Source of the DNA: Niabella aurantiaca DSM 17617
Lineage (GTDB): Bacteria; Bacteroidota; Bacteroidia; Chitinophagales; Chitinophagaceae
Direction of reading: 5' to 3'
DNA: 64,000 nt
Assembly (NCBI RefSeq): GCF_000374125.1
Contig: NZ_KB893625.1
Span: 1,045,161 to 1,109,160 of the forward strand
In this document: positions 41,088 to 50,898 of the stretch, piece after piece
Layout: each line of letters opens with the position of its first letter
How positions within the stretch are numbered: the stretch's first letter is position 1
Translations under genes and position numbers: made by a program
Notes under the pieces: model-generated
Told to the model about the DNA's origin: nothing
The model's database searches: none
The model's input: only the letters and a program-made list of their open reading frames with translations

Positions 41088-42221
41088 ATGATCATCGGAG
41101 TTTTGCGGGAACCTTCTTTTGAAACAAGAGTGTCCTTACCGGCAGAGGCAGTTGCTGCGCTGGTGAAGAAGGATCTTACAGTGTATGTGGAGGCCGGTGC
41201 CGGTGAAAAAGCATACTGCAGTGATGCAGCCTATGAAAAATCCGGCGGGCAGATAAAAACGCGGGCAGAACTGATGGCTGTATCCGATGTGCTGCTTGCC
41301 CTGCATCCCGTTGAACCCTATCCGGTCCAGGGGCGGTCTCAGGTCTTTATCGGCATTTACCAGCCGTTATCCAACCCGGAATGGATGCGCACCTGTGCCC
41401 GGCAGGGGCATACCCTGTTTTCATTAGATATGCTGCCCCGTAGCACAAGGGCGCAACCAATGGACGTGCTGAGCTCACAAGCCAATATCGCGGGATATAA
41501 GGCGGTGCTGCTGGCAGCTGGGATCTATCCCCGCTATTTTCCCATGTTTATGACGGCAGCCGGAAGCATTGCACCTGCAAAAGTGCTCATTTTAGGGGCA
41601 GGTGTGGCCGGTTTACAGGCGATCGCCACTGCGCGCCGGCTGGGTGCGGTGGTTGAAGTGTTTGATACCCGGCCGGCCGTGAAGGAAGAGGTGATGAGCC
41701 TGGGCGCGAAGTTTATAGAAGTGGAAGGAGCAGCAGATGCCAGCGGGGCGGGCGGGTATGCCGTGGAGCAAACAACGGATTATTTTCAAAGACAACAACA
41801 GCGGATTGCCGAAAGTGCGGCCAGATCGGATATCATCATTACCACGGCACAGATCCCCGGAAAAAAGGCCCCGGTCCTGATCACAGAACCCATGCTCAAC
41901 AGCATGCGCAGCGGATCGGTGATCATCGACCTGGCCGCGGCTACGGGGGGCAACACGCCGCTGACAAAGAATATGGAAACGGTGATGTACAGGGGGATCT
42001 CGATTGTGGGCAACGGAAACCTGGCTGCAACCATGCCCGCAGACGCCAGTAAACTGTATGGGAAGAATCTGTTGAATTTCCTGCAACTGCTATCCGGTCC
42101 GGATGGAAAATGGGCGATTCCCCTTGAGGACGAACTGGTGAAGGGGGCCTGTATCGTTTATAAAGGAGAAGTCATAAATGAAAGATCCGGGAACGTGCAC
42201 GGGGGATCTGAGCCTCGGTGA
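41088..42221 (+). CDS. pntAA: NAD(P) transhydrogenase alpha subunit, NAD-binding part
   Basis: 377 residues from the ATG at 41088 (MIIGVLREPSFETRVSLPAE), the usual family start; in-frame ATGs at 41040 and 41058 are possible. Blocks: DMLPRSTRAQPMDVLSSQAN, NAD site ILGAGVAGLQAIATARRLGA, and TAQIPGKKAPVLITEPMLNS. It forms domain I of the proton-translocating transhydrogenase, passing hydride from NADH to NADP. The alpha subunit is split in two genes here, and the membrane part follows. Confidence 0.92.
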   Translation: MIIGVLREPSFETRVSLPAEAVAALVKKDLTVYVEAGAGEKAYCSDAAYEKSGGQIKTRAELMAVSDVLLALHPVEPYPVQGRSQVFIGIYQPLSNPEWMRTCARQGHTLFSLDMLPRSTRAQPMDVLSSQANIAGYKAVLLAAGIYPRYFPMFMTAAGSIAPAKVLILGAGVAGLQAIATARRLGAVVEVFDTRPAVKEEVMSLGAKFIEVEGAADASGAGGYAVEQTTDYFQRQQQRIAESAARSDIIITTAQIPGKKAPVLITEPMLNSMRSGSVIIDLAAATGGNTPLTKNMETVMYRGISIVGNGNLAATMPADASKLYGKNLLNFLQLLSGPDGKWAIPLEDELVKGACIVYKGEVINERSGNVHGGSEPR

Positions 42222-42269
42222 TTTTGGAAATCAGGGTTGGTACATATTTAACCGATAAACGTTTTGCAA

Positions 42270-42584
42270 ATGATTTTTTTTAACTGGATCGCCGAAAATC
42301 AGCAGATCATTTACATTGTCATCCTCATGATCTTCGTGGGCATCGAAGTGATCGGGCATGTGCCGGGTGTATTGCACACACCGCTGATGAGCGGTGCCAA
42401 TGCCATCCATGGGGTAGTGGTGATCGGCGCAATCATCGTAACAGGAAGGGCCGCAACAGATAACTACCTGGCGCTGATACTGGGCTTCCTGGCCGTGGTG
42501 GTAGGCACATTAAATGTGGTAGGGGGATTCGTGGTAACGGATAGAATGCTGGAAATGTTTAGGAGGAGAAAGTCCAATCTTTAA
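42270..42584 (+). CDS. pntAB: NAD(P) transhydrogenase alpha subunit, membrane part
   Basis: 104 residues from the ATG at 42270. Four hydrophobic segments with the family pattern YIVILMIFVGIEVIGHVPGV, LHTPLMSGANAIHGVVVIGA and NVVGGFVVTDRMLEMF. It forms part of the proton channel with PntB. 48 bases after pntAA. The stop codon overlaps the inverted repeat that bounds the four-helix-bundle remnant separating it from pntB. Confidence 0.92.
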   Translation: MIFFNWIAENQQIIYIVILMIFVGIEVIGHVPGVLHTPLMSGANAIHGVVVIGAIIVTGRAATDNYLALILGFLAVVVGTLNVVGGFVVTDRMLEMFRRRKSNL

Positions 42585-42605
42585 ATTCTAAAAAGAGATC
42601 AGTTT

Positions 42606-42921
42606 ATGCCTGAAGAAAAAAGATATGATTTAGAGCAAAGAACGGAAACATTTTCATTACAGGTCAGGGATTTCTGTTTAAAGCTAAAGGTCGATATCTT
42701 TAACAGGGTTTATATTTCCCAGGTCCTTCGGTCGGCAGGATCAGTGGCAGCAAATTATATTGAGGCCAATGATAATCTGGGAGATAAAGATTTAAAGCAT
42801 TAGATCAGGATCAGTAAAAAAGAATAGAACTGAGCTGGAAAGAGACCGGCAGGTTCTGATCCGGGAGAGTGAAGAGCTAATGAAGACTTTTGCAGCTATT
42901 TTACGAAGGCTTGGTGGTTAA
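42606..42921 (+). pseudogene. Four-helix-bundle (IVP family) gene, degraded
   Basis: The first 65 codons (YDLEQRTETFSLQVRDFCLK, ISQVLRSAGSVAANYIEAND) are a clear family start, ended by TAG at 42801. In other frames the rest survives: RISKKE, a stop, then LERDRQVLIRESEELMKTFA and AAILRRLGG to a TAA at 42919. Frameshift and loss of about 20 codons make it non-functional. It is bounded by a 10-bp inverted repeat AAATTCTAAA (42583-42592) and TTTAGAATTT (42944-42953), and it interrupts the pnt operon. Confidence 0.85.
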
Positions 42922-42988
42922 ATGAGTTCCATTGCATTTAGAGTTTAGAATTTGATATTTCAACATAGATCAATATTGATTATATTTC

Positions 42989-44422
42989 ATGAACTTACTT
43001 ATCCTTTGCTACATATTATCCTCCGTAACATTCATCGTCGGCCTGAAAATGCTGTCGGGCCCGGCTACTGCGCGGAAGGGGAATCTTGTGGCAGCGGCGG
43101 GTATGGCGCTTGCAATACTTGGAACACTATTCTTATACAGGGATGAGGAAGGCAATGGGTTAGGGAACCTTCCCTGGATATCCGGAGCGATGGCCTTGGG
43201 CGCGGTAATAGGAGTTGTTGCAGCCAGGAAGGTAAAGATGACGGCTATGCCGGAAATGGTCAGCATGTTTAACGGCATGGGCGGGCTTTGTGCTGCGTTG
43301 ATCTCGGTAGTGGAGTTTGATCATTTCCGGCGCCATTCGATCGTTGTGATAGAAGGAGCAACCGGAACTGGAACAATGATACCGGTTGGCCCGCTGATCA
43401 TCATCCTGCTGGGAATGATCATCGGATCAGTTTCCTTTACGGGAAGTATGATTGCCTGGGGAAAGCTGAATGGAAAGATCAGGGACCGTACATTCCGCGG
43501 ACAGCACCTGTTGAGCCTTTTGATCCTGCTGGCCATCGTTGCGGTTGCCGTTTGTCTGTTGTTTTGTTTTGCCCCGTCTCAAATGGGGGTCTTGTTTTAC
43601 CTGGTCTTTGCACTGGCACTGTTATACGGGGTGCTCTTTGTATTGCCTGTGGGTGGGGCGGATATGCCGGTCGTTATTTCACTGCTGAACTCGTTTACCG
43701 GTGTGGCCGCAGCCTGTGGCGGATTTTTATATCAGAATATGGCCATGCTCACCGGGGGCATACTGGTAGGTGCGGCCGGAACATTGCTGACGATTTTGAT
43801 GTGCCGGGCTATGAACCGTTCGCTGGTCAATGTACTGATCGGCTCTTTTGGAGGAAACCAGGCAAAGATTGCCGGCGGGACGGAGCAACGAACGGTTAAA
43901 GAGGTCAGCATACCGGATGCTGCGGTAGTAATGGGGTACGCCGGCCGGGTGCTGATCGTTCCCGGTTACGGGCTGGCGGTAGCCCAGGCACAGCATGCCT
44001 GTCATGAACTGGAGAAGCTGCTCGAAAACAGGGGCGTGGAGGTGCAATATGCCATACACCCCGTTGCCGGGCGCATGCCGGGCCATATGAATGTACTGCT
44101 TGCCGAGGCGGATGTACCCTACGAGAAGCTGCTGGAAATGGAACGCGCCAATGAGCTGTTTCCCCAAACGGATGTTGTGCTGGTGCTGGGCGCTAATGAT
44201 GTGGTGAATCCCGCAGCCAAAACAGATCCTTCTTCACCTATCTATGGTATGCCGGTGCTGGAAGTGGAGCTGGCGAAAATGGTGATCGTTAATAAACGGA
44301 GCATGAAACCCGGTTATGCCGGGATCGAGAATGCGCTCTTCTTCAGTTCCAAAACATCCATGTTGTTTGGAGATGCAAAAAAAGTATTGCAGGACCTGGT
44401 AACCGCGTTGAAGAGCATCTGA
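42989..44422 (+). CDS. pntB: NAD(P) transhydrogenase beta subunit
   Basis: 477 residues, normal size. The N-terminal half has about nine membrane helices (GLKMLSGPATARKGNLVAAA, MPEMVSMFNGMGGLCAALIS); the C-terminal half is the NADP-binding domain III: VLIVPGYGLAVAQAQHACHE, YAIHPVAGRMPGHMNVLLAE, and VLVLGANDVVNPAAKTDPSS. Together with PntAA/AB it uses the proton gradient to make NADPH. It follows the IVP remnant, so it may depend on read-through across that remnant. Confidence 0.95.
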   Translation: MNLLILCYILSSVTFIVGLKMLSGPATARKGNLVAAAGMALAILGTLFLYRDEEGNGLGNLPWISGAMALGAVIGVVAARKVKMTAMPEMVSMFNGMGGLCAALISVVEFDHFRRHSIVVIEGATGTGTMIPVGPLIIILLGMIIGSVSFTGSMIAWGKLNGKIRDRTFRGQHLLSLLILLAIVAVAVCLLFCFAPSQMGVLFYLVFALALLYGVLFVLPVGGADMPVVISLLNSFTGVAAACGGFLYQNMAMLTGGILVGAAGTLLTILMCRAMNRSLVNVLIGSFGGNQAKIAGGTEQRTVKEVSIPDAAVVMGYAGRVLIVPGYGLAVAQAQHACHELEKLLENRGVEVQYAIHPVAGRMPGHMNVLLAEADVPYEKLLEMERANELFPQTDVVLVLGANDVVNPAAKTDPSSPIYGMPVLEVELAKMVIVNKRSMKPGYAGIENALFFSSKTSMLFGDAKKVLQDLVTALKSI

Positions 44423-44666
44423 GGATATGGGGGCGCAGCAATGTCACTGAATTGCAGATCTTCAGTCCCCTATTTTTATAAAAGCATATGACCAGGGTGA
44501 TCCTGCTATTGGGGGATGGATGAAGCGCAACCGGCATTTCCCCCGGCGCTTGTATTTAAGATCGGGGATCAATGCAGATATGCGGTGATAACAGACCGGT
44601 CTTTGCAATCCATGCGGGCAAAGAGAAATGATCGGGATAATGTAGATAAATTTTTATTTTTGCGCT

Positions 44667-46031
44667 GTGCAATTACCATCTCGGTTCATCCATTCTTTGA
44701 GAGGACTTCCCGGTTTTGATGAGGCAGCATTTATAGACCTGCATCATTCGGAAGCGCAGGTAACATCTGTCCGGATCAATCCTTGTAAAATTTCAGAAAT
44801 TCCCTTTACGAGGGGTCATACGTCCGTTCCCTGGTCCCGCTATGGCCATTATCTGTCCCCGCGTCCTTCGTTTACCTTTGATCCGTTGTTTCATGCGGGT
44901 TGTTACTACGTACAGGAAGCCAGCAGCATGTTTTTAGAGCAGGCCCTGCAGCAGGGCGCGGATCTTTCCCGGCCGTTAAAAGTGCTGGACCTTTGCGCGG
45001 CGCCCGGGGGAAAGACCACCCATATACAATCGCTCCTCCCCGCGAACAGTCTGCTGGTGAGCAACGAGGTCATCAGGAGCCGAACGGCCGTATTAAAGGA
45101 CAACGTCATTAAGTGGGGTGCGCACAATGTTGCGGTTACCAACAATGATCCTGCAGACTTCTCAGTGCTTCCCGGTTTTTTTGACGTCATCATTGTGGAT
45201 GCGCCCTGCAGCGGCAGCGGCTTGTTCCGCAGGGACCCGGAAGCGATCGGAGAATGGAGCGAAGGCAGCGTGGAATTATGCAGCCGGCGGCAGCAGCGCA
45301 TCCTGGCAGACGTGCTGCCCGCACTCAAAGAGGGCGGAACCCTGGTTTATTCTACCTGCTCGTATTCGAAGGAAGAAGATGAGTACATCCTGAAATGGCT
45401 GGCGGAGGCAATGGATCTGGAAGGTATCGAGTTGGCAACAGATCCCCGGTGGGGTATTGTTCCCGTGAAGGAGGGAACCGCCTTTGGATACCGGTTCTGG
45501 CCGCACCGCCTGGAAGGGGAAGGCTTCTTTATGGGGGCCTTCCGGAAAAAAGCGGTCACTGGGAAACCCGAACGGTACCGGCCGGTGAACAAGACGCTTT
45601 CCGGAAAAGAGACCGTGGCGCTGAGCAGGTGGATCCTGATGGAAGGGTTGCGATTTGTTGCGTTTGGCGGCCGCATCTATTCCTGGCCTGAAGCGCTTTA
45701 TGAATCGTTTGACCTTTTGGCGCAAAAGATGAAAGTTTTGTATTCGGGAGTGCTGACGGGCGAGCTGATCCGCAACAAGCTGATCCCGGACCATGCCCTG
45801 GCGCTGAGCGGACTGTTGCCCGGGCAGGTCATAAGAGCCGGGTTATCCCGCGAAACTGCCATCCGTTATCTCCAGCGAAAAGAGATAGATCCGGAAGGAC
45901 TGCAAACCGGGTGGCAGGTGGCCGCATTTGCCGGTCAGCCCCTGGGATGGATGAACGTGCTGCCCAACAGGATCAATAATTATTATCCCAAAGAGCTACG
46001 GATATTAAAAGAACGGGCTCCGGATGAATAG
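44667..46031 (+). CDS. RsmB/RsmF-type rRNA cytosine-C5 methyltransferase
   Basis: 454 residues from a GTG at 44667 (QLPSRFIHSLRGLPGFDEAA). SAM site VLDLCAAPGGKTTHIQSLLP, catalytic Cys regions DAPCSGSGLFRRDPEAIGEW and VYSTCSYSKEEDEYILKWL, the NOL1/NOP2/sun signature. A C-terminal extension of about 150 residues (IRNKLIPDHALALSGLLPG, GLQTGWQVAAFAGQPLGWMN) is the RsmF-like RNA-binding end. It probably methylates 16S rRNA. A -7-like TATTTTTG (44655-44662) lies 4 bases before the GTG, so the leader is very short. Confidence 0.9.
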   Translation: MQLPSRFIHSLRGLPGFDEAAFIDLHHSEAQVTSVRINPCKISEIPFTRGHTSVPWSRYGHYLSPRPSFTFDPLFHAGCYYVQEASSMFLEQALQQGADLSRPLKVLDLCAAPGGKTTHIQSLLPANSLLVSNEVIRSRTAVLKDNVIKWGAHNVAVTNNDPADFSVLPGFFDVIIVDAPCSGSGLFRRDPEAIGEWSEGSVELCSRRQQRILADVLPALKEGGTLVYSTCSYSKEEDEYILKWLAEAMDLEGIELATDPRWGIVPVKEGTAFGYRFWPHRLEGEGFFMGAFRKKAVTGKPERYRPVNKTLSGKETVALSRWILMEGLRFVAFGGRIYSWPEALYESFDLLAQKMKVLYSGVLTGELIRNKLIPDHALALSGLLPGQVIRAGLSRETAIRYLQRKEIDPEGLQTGWQVAAFAGQPLGWMNVLPNRINNYYPKELRILKERAPDE

Positions 46032-46151
46032 GATTCCGGGCTTGCATTGTTACGGTTTATGCGGTTGGTTTTTTACCGTAATGATTGCAAGGTATTTCCA
46101 GGTTTATTTTTCTGGTCCTTAACGATTTCTTAGTGTATTTTGCGGTTCAAT

Positions 46152-47027
46152 ATGATTATAGATGTAGCGGCGCTTTCGCCATTAGAAAAACAGCACTACC
46201 TGCAGCACGTCATTGCACCGAGGCCGATCTGCTTTGCCAGTACGGTGGATGGAAAAGGCAATGTGAACCTGAGCCCGTTCAGCTTTTTTAACCTGTTCTC
46301 CACCAATCCGCCGGTGGTCGTTTTCAGCCCTTCAAGACGAGTACGCGACAACAGCACCAAACACACCCTGCAAAATTTAATGGAATGGCCGGAGGTGGTC
46401 ATCAATATTGTTGACTATGATATGATACAACAGGTATCACTGGCCAGTTGTGAGTATCCGAAGGATGTCAATGAATTTATAAAAGCAGGATTTACTATGG
46501 AACCGGCATCGCTTGTAAAGCCGCCCATGGTGAAAGAAAGCAAGGCCAGAATGGAGTGCCGGGTAATGGAAATAAAACCCCTGGGAACAGAGGGCGGAGC
46601 CGGCAACCTGGTTCTTTGTGAAGTATTGCGGCTGCATCTCGATGCTTCCATCCTGAATGAGCATAAAAAAGTAGACCAGCGCAAATTGCAGCTGGTTGCC
46701 CGGCTGGGCGGAAACTGGTATTGCAAAGTGGGATTGGAAAGCCTCTTTGAAGTAGCAAAGCCCAATACAGAACTGGGCATGGGAATTGATGCCCTGCCGG
46801 CTGTTATTCGATACAGCTCCGTTCTTACAGGCAACGATCTTGGAGCGCTGGCAAATTTCAGGGAATTGCCGCAAAAAGACCCCGGCTTTGCTGATGCGCA
46901 ACTGCAGCAACTCCTGAATCGGTTGCCCGGGGCGGAGCGTACCCTGGCCATTCATCAATATGCAAAAGAACTGATTCGGGACGGGAGCTTAAGCCAGGCC
47001 TGGCAGGTGCTGCTTCAGGCAATCTGA
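46152..47027 (+). CDS. Flavin reductase-like domain protein
   Basis: 291 residues from the ATG at 46152. FMN-binding split-barrel: HVIAPRPICFASTVDGKGNV, NLSPFSFFNLFSTNPPVVVF, RVRDNSTKHTLQNLMEWPEV. This is the DIM6/NTAB-type flavin reductase family, which uses FMN and NAD(P)H; the partner enzyme is unknown. The last ~70 residues are an added helical tail. A box TATTTTG (about 46136) is placed to serve as its promoter. Monocistronic. Confidence 0.88.
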   Translation: MIIDVAALSPLEKQHYLQHVIAPRPICFASTVDGKGNVNLSPFSFFNLFSTNPPVVVFSPSRRVRDNSTKHTLQNLMEWPEVVINIVDYDMIQQVSLASCEYPKDVNEFIKAGFTMEPASLVKPPMVKESKARMECRVMEIKPLGTEGGAGNLVLCEVLRLHLDASILNEHKKVDQRKLQLVARLGGNWYCKVGLESLFEVAKPNTELGMGIDALPAVIRYSSVLTGNDLGALANFRELPQKDPGFADAQLQQLLNRLPGAERTLAIHQYAKELIRDGSLSQAWQVLLQAI

Positions 47028-47211
47028 TACCGGAGCCTCTTAAAAAATAACCCGCGGTGTACGCGCACAGTGCACCCTGTCAGAAAAATGAAACCGGGGA
47101 TATCGATCACTGCCGGAACAAATTACCATTTCATTAACACCAATCATACAGCTTGTATCCGTATTTTTACTACGAAGATATTCGTTTTTGTTTTATCTTA
47201 AAACCCAGCTA

Positions 47212-48012
47212 ATGAAAAAGAGATCAATTTTAAGGGCCGCTTTCTGGGCGTCCCTGTCGGCCACATGTGTTGCATCTTTATCCTTTATTCCGTTGCGGCC
47301 GGCACCACAGGCAGACCCTTCCTTTCCTTTTTGGACGGATACGGTTCCGGCGATCACAGAATTTGAAACCGGCCGGCTGGATGAAGCATTAAATTACGTA
47401 GATGAGCAGATCCGCAATGCCGCCGGCGAGGCCCGGAGCATTGATGCAGACCGTATTCAGCGGCAGATCGGAAAAGCAATGGCCGGCATTGATCTTGACC
47501 GGATCCAATCGGAAGTCCAGGCGGCCATTAAAAAGGTCGATTTTGAAAAGCTGAATAAAGACCTTGATAAAGCCATGGCCAGTATTGATAAGGCAAAAGT
47601 CGATGCAAGTATTGCCCGCGCCCTGGCCCCGGTCCAGAAAATTGATCAGGAGAAGGTGCGCAATGAGCTGCGTACAGCCCTGGAAGGGGTTCACCTGGAT
47701 CAGCTGAAAGAGCAGCTCGAAAATGCAAAGCGCGATCTCCGGTTCCGGAAAAAAGACCTGGATCAGGAAATGAACCGCCTGGCTCCCGGGGTGAATGATG
47801 AGCTGCGGAACACCAGGAAGCAGTTACAGAAACTCAAAGATGCCTACCAGGAGATGGAGCAGGATGGGTTGATAGAGAAAGGACCGGATAACAGGATCCA
47901 GTATATTGAGGGAGACCTGTACATCAATGGAGAAAAGCAAACGGAAGAAGTGAGCAAAAAATACCGGCATTATTTCAGCAAAGAGACGAGGGGTGTTATG
48001 GTAAGGGTTTAA
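47212..48012 (+). CDS. Secreted/membrane-anchored coiled-coil protein, unknown function
   Basis: 266 residues from the ATG at 47212 (an upstream ATG at 47188 is less likely). An N-terminal signal/anchor (ILRAAFWASLSATCVASLSF) is followed by a long charged helix with repeated IDxDRIQ/IDxxKV units (SIDADRIQRQIGKAMAGIDL, DRIQSEVQAAIKKVDFEKLN), most likely a coiled coil, to about residue 225. The tail NRIQYIEGDLYINGEKQTEE resembles short hydrophilic domains found beside antisigma or peptidase genes. No family named with confidence. A good terminator follows. Confidence 0.6.
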   Translation: MKKRSILRAAFWASLSATCVASLSFIPLRPAPQADPSFPFWTDTVPAITEFETGRLDEALNYVDEQIRNAAGEARSIDADRIQRQIGKAMAGIDLDRIQSEVQAAIKKVDFEKLNKDLDKAMASIDKAKVDASIARALAPVQKIDQEKVRNELRTALEGVHLDQLKEQLENAKRDLRFRKKDLDQEMNRLAPGVNDELRNTRKQLQKLKDAYQEMEQDGLIEKGPDNRIQYIEGDLYINGEKQTEEVSKKYRHYFSKETRGVMVRV

Positions 48013-48054
48013 GATCATATGTTCTTGATGCATGCCTGTTTGTACAGACAGGCG

Positions 48055-48083
48055 AAAGCTCCTGGTGCAGCCGGGAGCTTTTT
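48055..48083 (+). terminator. Rho-independent terminator
   Basis: A 9-bp stem AGCTCCTGG (48057-48065) with CCGGGAGCT (48071-48079) and loop TGCAG, followed by TTTT. It follows the coiled-coil gene. A second hairpin GCCTGT/ACAGGC (48034-48053) lies just before it. Confidence 0.8.
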
Positions 48084-48263
48084 GTGTTTATTAACAGGGA
48101 GGAGCGGTTACTTTTTTCCGGTTGCTGTATTAACGGTTAAATGGAACACATTTGATACCAAAAAAAATGTAAAGCGGCGCACCCGGGAGCCTGCTGTATG
48201 ATTGCTTTTGGTCCGTTTTGGATTGAAAAAACAGAGATCTTCATTACCTAAAAAAACAGTTTT

Positions 48264-49847
48264 ATGAAACGCCTTTTTTTCGCAATAGCCCTATTGCCCT
48301 GGATATTATTTGCCTGTAAACAAGCCGGTCAGCAGTCTGCCGGCAGTGTCAACGCTGAAATGACCATAGAGTCATTAAAAACAGCGGATCCGTCTGAAGC
48401 TGATTTTAATACAGAGGGATACGCAAATATTGTAGAAAATGCCTTTGAAACAACGACGCAGCAGCCGTTATCCACTTTTTCGATTGATGTAGATAAAGCC
48501 GCCTACAGTAATGTCCGCCGCTTTCTTAATGAAGGAATACATCCGCCTGCCGGAGCGGTGCGGATTGAAGAGCTGGTCAACTATTTTGACTACGACTATG
48601 CCTCTCCCCAAAATAGAGACCCATTCCGTATAACTACAGAAGTTGCGGCATGCCCCTGGAACACCCGGCATCGATTGATGCATATTGGAATCAAAGGGAG
48701 GGAAATTCCCAAAGAGGACCTGCCTCCATCCAATTTTGTTTTCCTGGTTGATGTTTCCGGTTCCATGTTCGCTGAGCAAAAACTGCCGCTTTTAAAAAGA
48801 TCGCTGTTGCTGCTTACAGATAACCTGCGGCCTGAAGACCGGGTGGCAATCGTTACATATGCGGGAAATGCAGGACTGGTATTGCCTTCCACAAGCGGGA
48901 AAAACAAATCGGGGATACGGGAGGCTATTGCAGGCCTGGAGGCAGGAGGCGCTACTGCGGGAGGTGCGGGGATACAACTGGCTTATCGGGTGGCAGAAGA
49001 GAATTTTATTGAAAAAGGGAATAACAGGGTGCTGCTGGCTACCGACGGCGATTTTAATGTAGGCGCCAGCAGTGACGATGCCCTGGTGCGGCTGATTGAA
49101 GAAAAACGAAAAACAGGGATCTTTCTTTCAGTACTGGGATTTGGAAGGGGGAATTACCAGGACAGTAAAATGCAGCAGCTGGCCGATAAGGGGAATGGCA
49201 ATCATTCGTATATCGACAATTTAAGCGAAGCCCGGAAGGTGCTGGTGAGCGAATTTGGAGGAACGCTGTTTACCATTGCCAAAGACGTGAAGATACAGGT
49301 GGAGTTCAATCCGGGCAGGGTGCAGGCTTATCGCCTGATCGGGTATGAAAACCGGATGCTGCGAAAGGAAGATTTTAATGATGATGAAAAAGATGCGGGA
49401 GAAATAGGCAGCGGACATACCGTTACGGCCTTGTATGAAATAATACCCGTAGGCGTAAAAAATGAATTTTCAAAACCGGTAGATGATCTGAAATATCGAC
49501 CGGTGGCTGAGAAGGCGGGATTTGCAGTTTCAGATGAAATGCTTACACTGAAGCTGCGTTATAAAAGTGTGGATGCAGACCGTAGTGAACTTATTACCAT
49601 TCCCGTTGCAGACCGTACCATCGCCATAAACAGCACTACGGATAATTTCCGTTTTGCGGCAGCAGTGGCAGAGTTCGGTCTGCTGCTTCGGAATTCTGCA
49701 TTCAGACAGCATTCAAGCTACGAACAGGTGCTGGAACTGGCAAACGGAGCAAGAGGAGCTGATGAGAATGGTTACCGGGAAGCATTTATCCGGTTGGTGA
49801 AGAAAGGGGCGGAATTAGCGGATGACGGGATCGTATTGAATGAGTAA
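48264..49847 (+). CDS. von Willebrand factor type A lipoprotein (YfbK-like)
   Basis: 527 residues. Lipoprotein signal ending WILFACKQAG. N-terminal von Willebrand-associated region (TTQQPLSTFSIDVDKAAYSN, VRIEELVNYFDYDYASPQ), then a VWA domain with metal site FLVDVSGSMFAEQKLP, ATDGDFNVGASSDD and LGFGRGNYQDSKMQ, then a C-terminal beta domain DUF3520-like end. Similar to E. coli YfbK, whose role is unclear. Probably a surface or periplasmic binding protein. Monocistronic. Confidence 0.9.
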   Translation: MKRLFFAIALLPWILFACKQAGQQSAGSVNAEMTIESLKTADPSEADFNTEGYANIVENAFETTTQQPLSTFSIDVDKAAYSNVRRFLNEGIHPPAGAVRIEELVNYFDYDYASPQNRDPFRITTEVAACPWNTRHRLMHIGIKGREIPKEDLPPSNFVFLVDVSGSMFAEQKLPLLKRSLLLLTDNLRPEDRVAIVTYAGNAGLVLPSTSGKNKSGIREAIAGLEAGGATAGGAGIQLAYRVAEENFIEKGNNRVLLATDGDFNVGASSDDALVRLIEEKRKTGIFLSVLGFGRGNYQDSKMQQLADKGNGNHSYIDNLSEARKVLVSEFGGTLFTIAKDVKIQVEFNPGRVQAYRLIGYENRMLRKEDFNDDEKDAGEIGSGHTVTALYEIIPVGVKNEFSKPVDDLKYRPVAEKAGFAVSDEMLTLKLRYKSVDADRSELITIPVADRTIAINSTTDNFRFAAAVAEFGLLLRNSAFRQHSSYEQVLELANGARGADENGYREAFIRLVKKGAELADDGIVLNE

Positions 49848-49936
49848 ACGCCGTTGTTTCAGCCTTTCGAATGTCTTTGCGGGTTCTTATTTTTACACAA
49901 CAGGTGTTATCTTGTAAACTGTAAAAGGTTCTGAGC

Positions 49937-50623
49937 ATGAATAAAAAGAAATTAGTGGTGCTTACGGGTGCGGGCATCAGCGCAGAGAGCGGAATAAAAA
50001 CCTTCAGGGACAGTGATGGACTTTGGGAAGGATATGACCTTATGGAAGTGGCGTCGCCGGAAGGCTGGGCGCGTAATCCCGCGCAGGTACTCGACTTCTA
50101 CAACATGCGCCGGAAGCAGGCGCTGGAAGCAGCGCCGAATGCGGCCCACTACGGTCTTGCAGAGCTGGAGCAGGAATATGAGGTGCACGTGATCACACAG
50201 AACATCGACGACCTGCACGAGCGGGCCGGATCCACCCATGTGATCCACCTGCACGGAGAGATCTTTAAAATGCGGAGCGACCGGTCCCTGACCCCATCCT
50301 ATGAGATCCGGGGCGATATTCAGTTAGGAGACCAGGCGCCGGATGGCGGCCAGCTAAGGCCGGATATTGTATGGTTTGGGGAGGCGGTGCCCATGATCGT
50401 TCCGGCGTCGAAGCTGGCAGCTATGGCTGATATCTTTGTAGTGGTCGGCACTTCCATGCTGGTGTATCCCGCTGCGGGTCTGATCGATTACGTTGCGGAA
50501 GATGCTCCGAAGTACATCATCGATAAAGCCATCCCGGATGTACGCCGGTTTCCGCTTTTGCATACTATTGAAAACACGGCCACAGAGGGGGTAAAGGACC
50601 TGATGCAATTGTTGAAGGTGTGA
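49937..50623 (+). CDS. SIR2 family NAD-dependent protein deacylase
   Basis: 228 residues. NAD site LTGAGISAESGIKTFRDSDG, QNIDDLHERAGS and HLHGEIFKMRSD with the catalytic His, plus LRPDIVWFGEAVP and VVVGTSMLVYPAAGLID. In the Zn module (after HLHGE) the usual four Cys are absent, which is also seen in other Bacteroidota relatives. It removes acyl groups from lysines using NAD in the cytoplasm. A promoter-like TTATTTTTA lies near 49895. Confidence 0.92.
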   Translation: MNKKKLVVLTGAGISAESGIKTFRDSDGLWEGYDLMEVASPEGWARNPAQVLDFYNMRRKQALEAAPNAAHYGLAELEQEYEVHVITQNIDDLHERAGSTHVIHLHGEIFKMRSDRSLTPSYEIRGDIQLGDQAPDGGQLRPDIVWFGEAVPMIVPASKLAAMADIFVVVGTSMLVYPAAGLIDYVAEDAPKYIIDKAIPDVRRFPLLHTIENTATEGVKDLMQLLKV

Positions 50624-50898
50624 GCTGCCGGCAATACGACCGCGGTAATTTAAAACGGGTTCATAACCGTTTGGACCCTTAAGTGACGCATGGGCACGCG
50701 CCAGGGCTGGGGCCACAGAAAAGAACTGCCTCAAAAGTATTTTTGCGGCGGCCGGTTTAAACAGCTAAAGCGCATATTTTTACAATTGAACCGGGCCGAT
50801 CGGTCTTTGTATATATTTTAATCCGTTTGCCCTGTACGTCCTATCTGCTGTTTTTTACTGCCTGAAGGATTAATTTTGCATCCATAAAAAAAGATACC

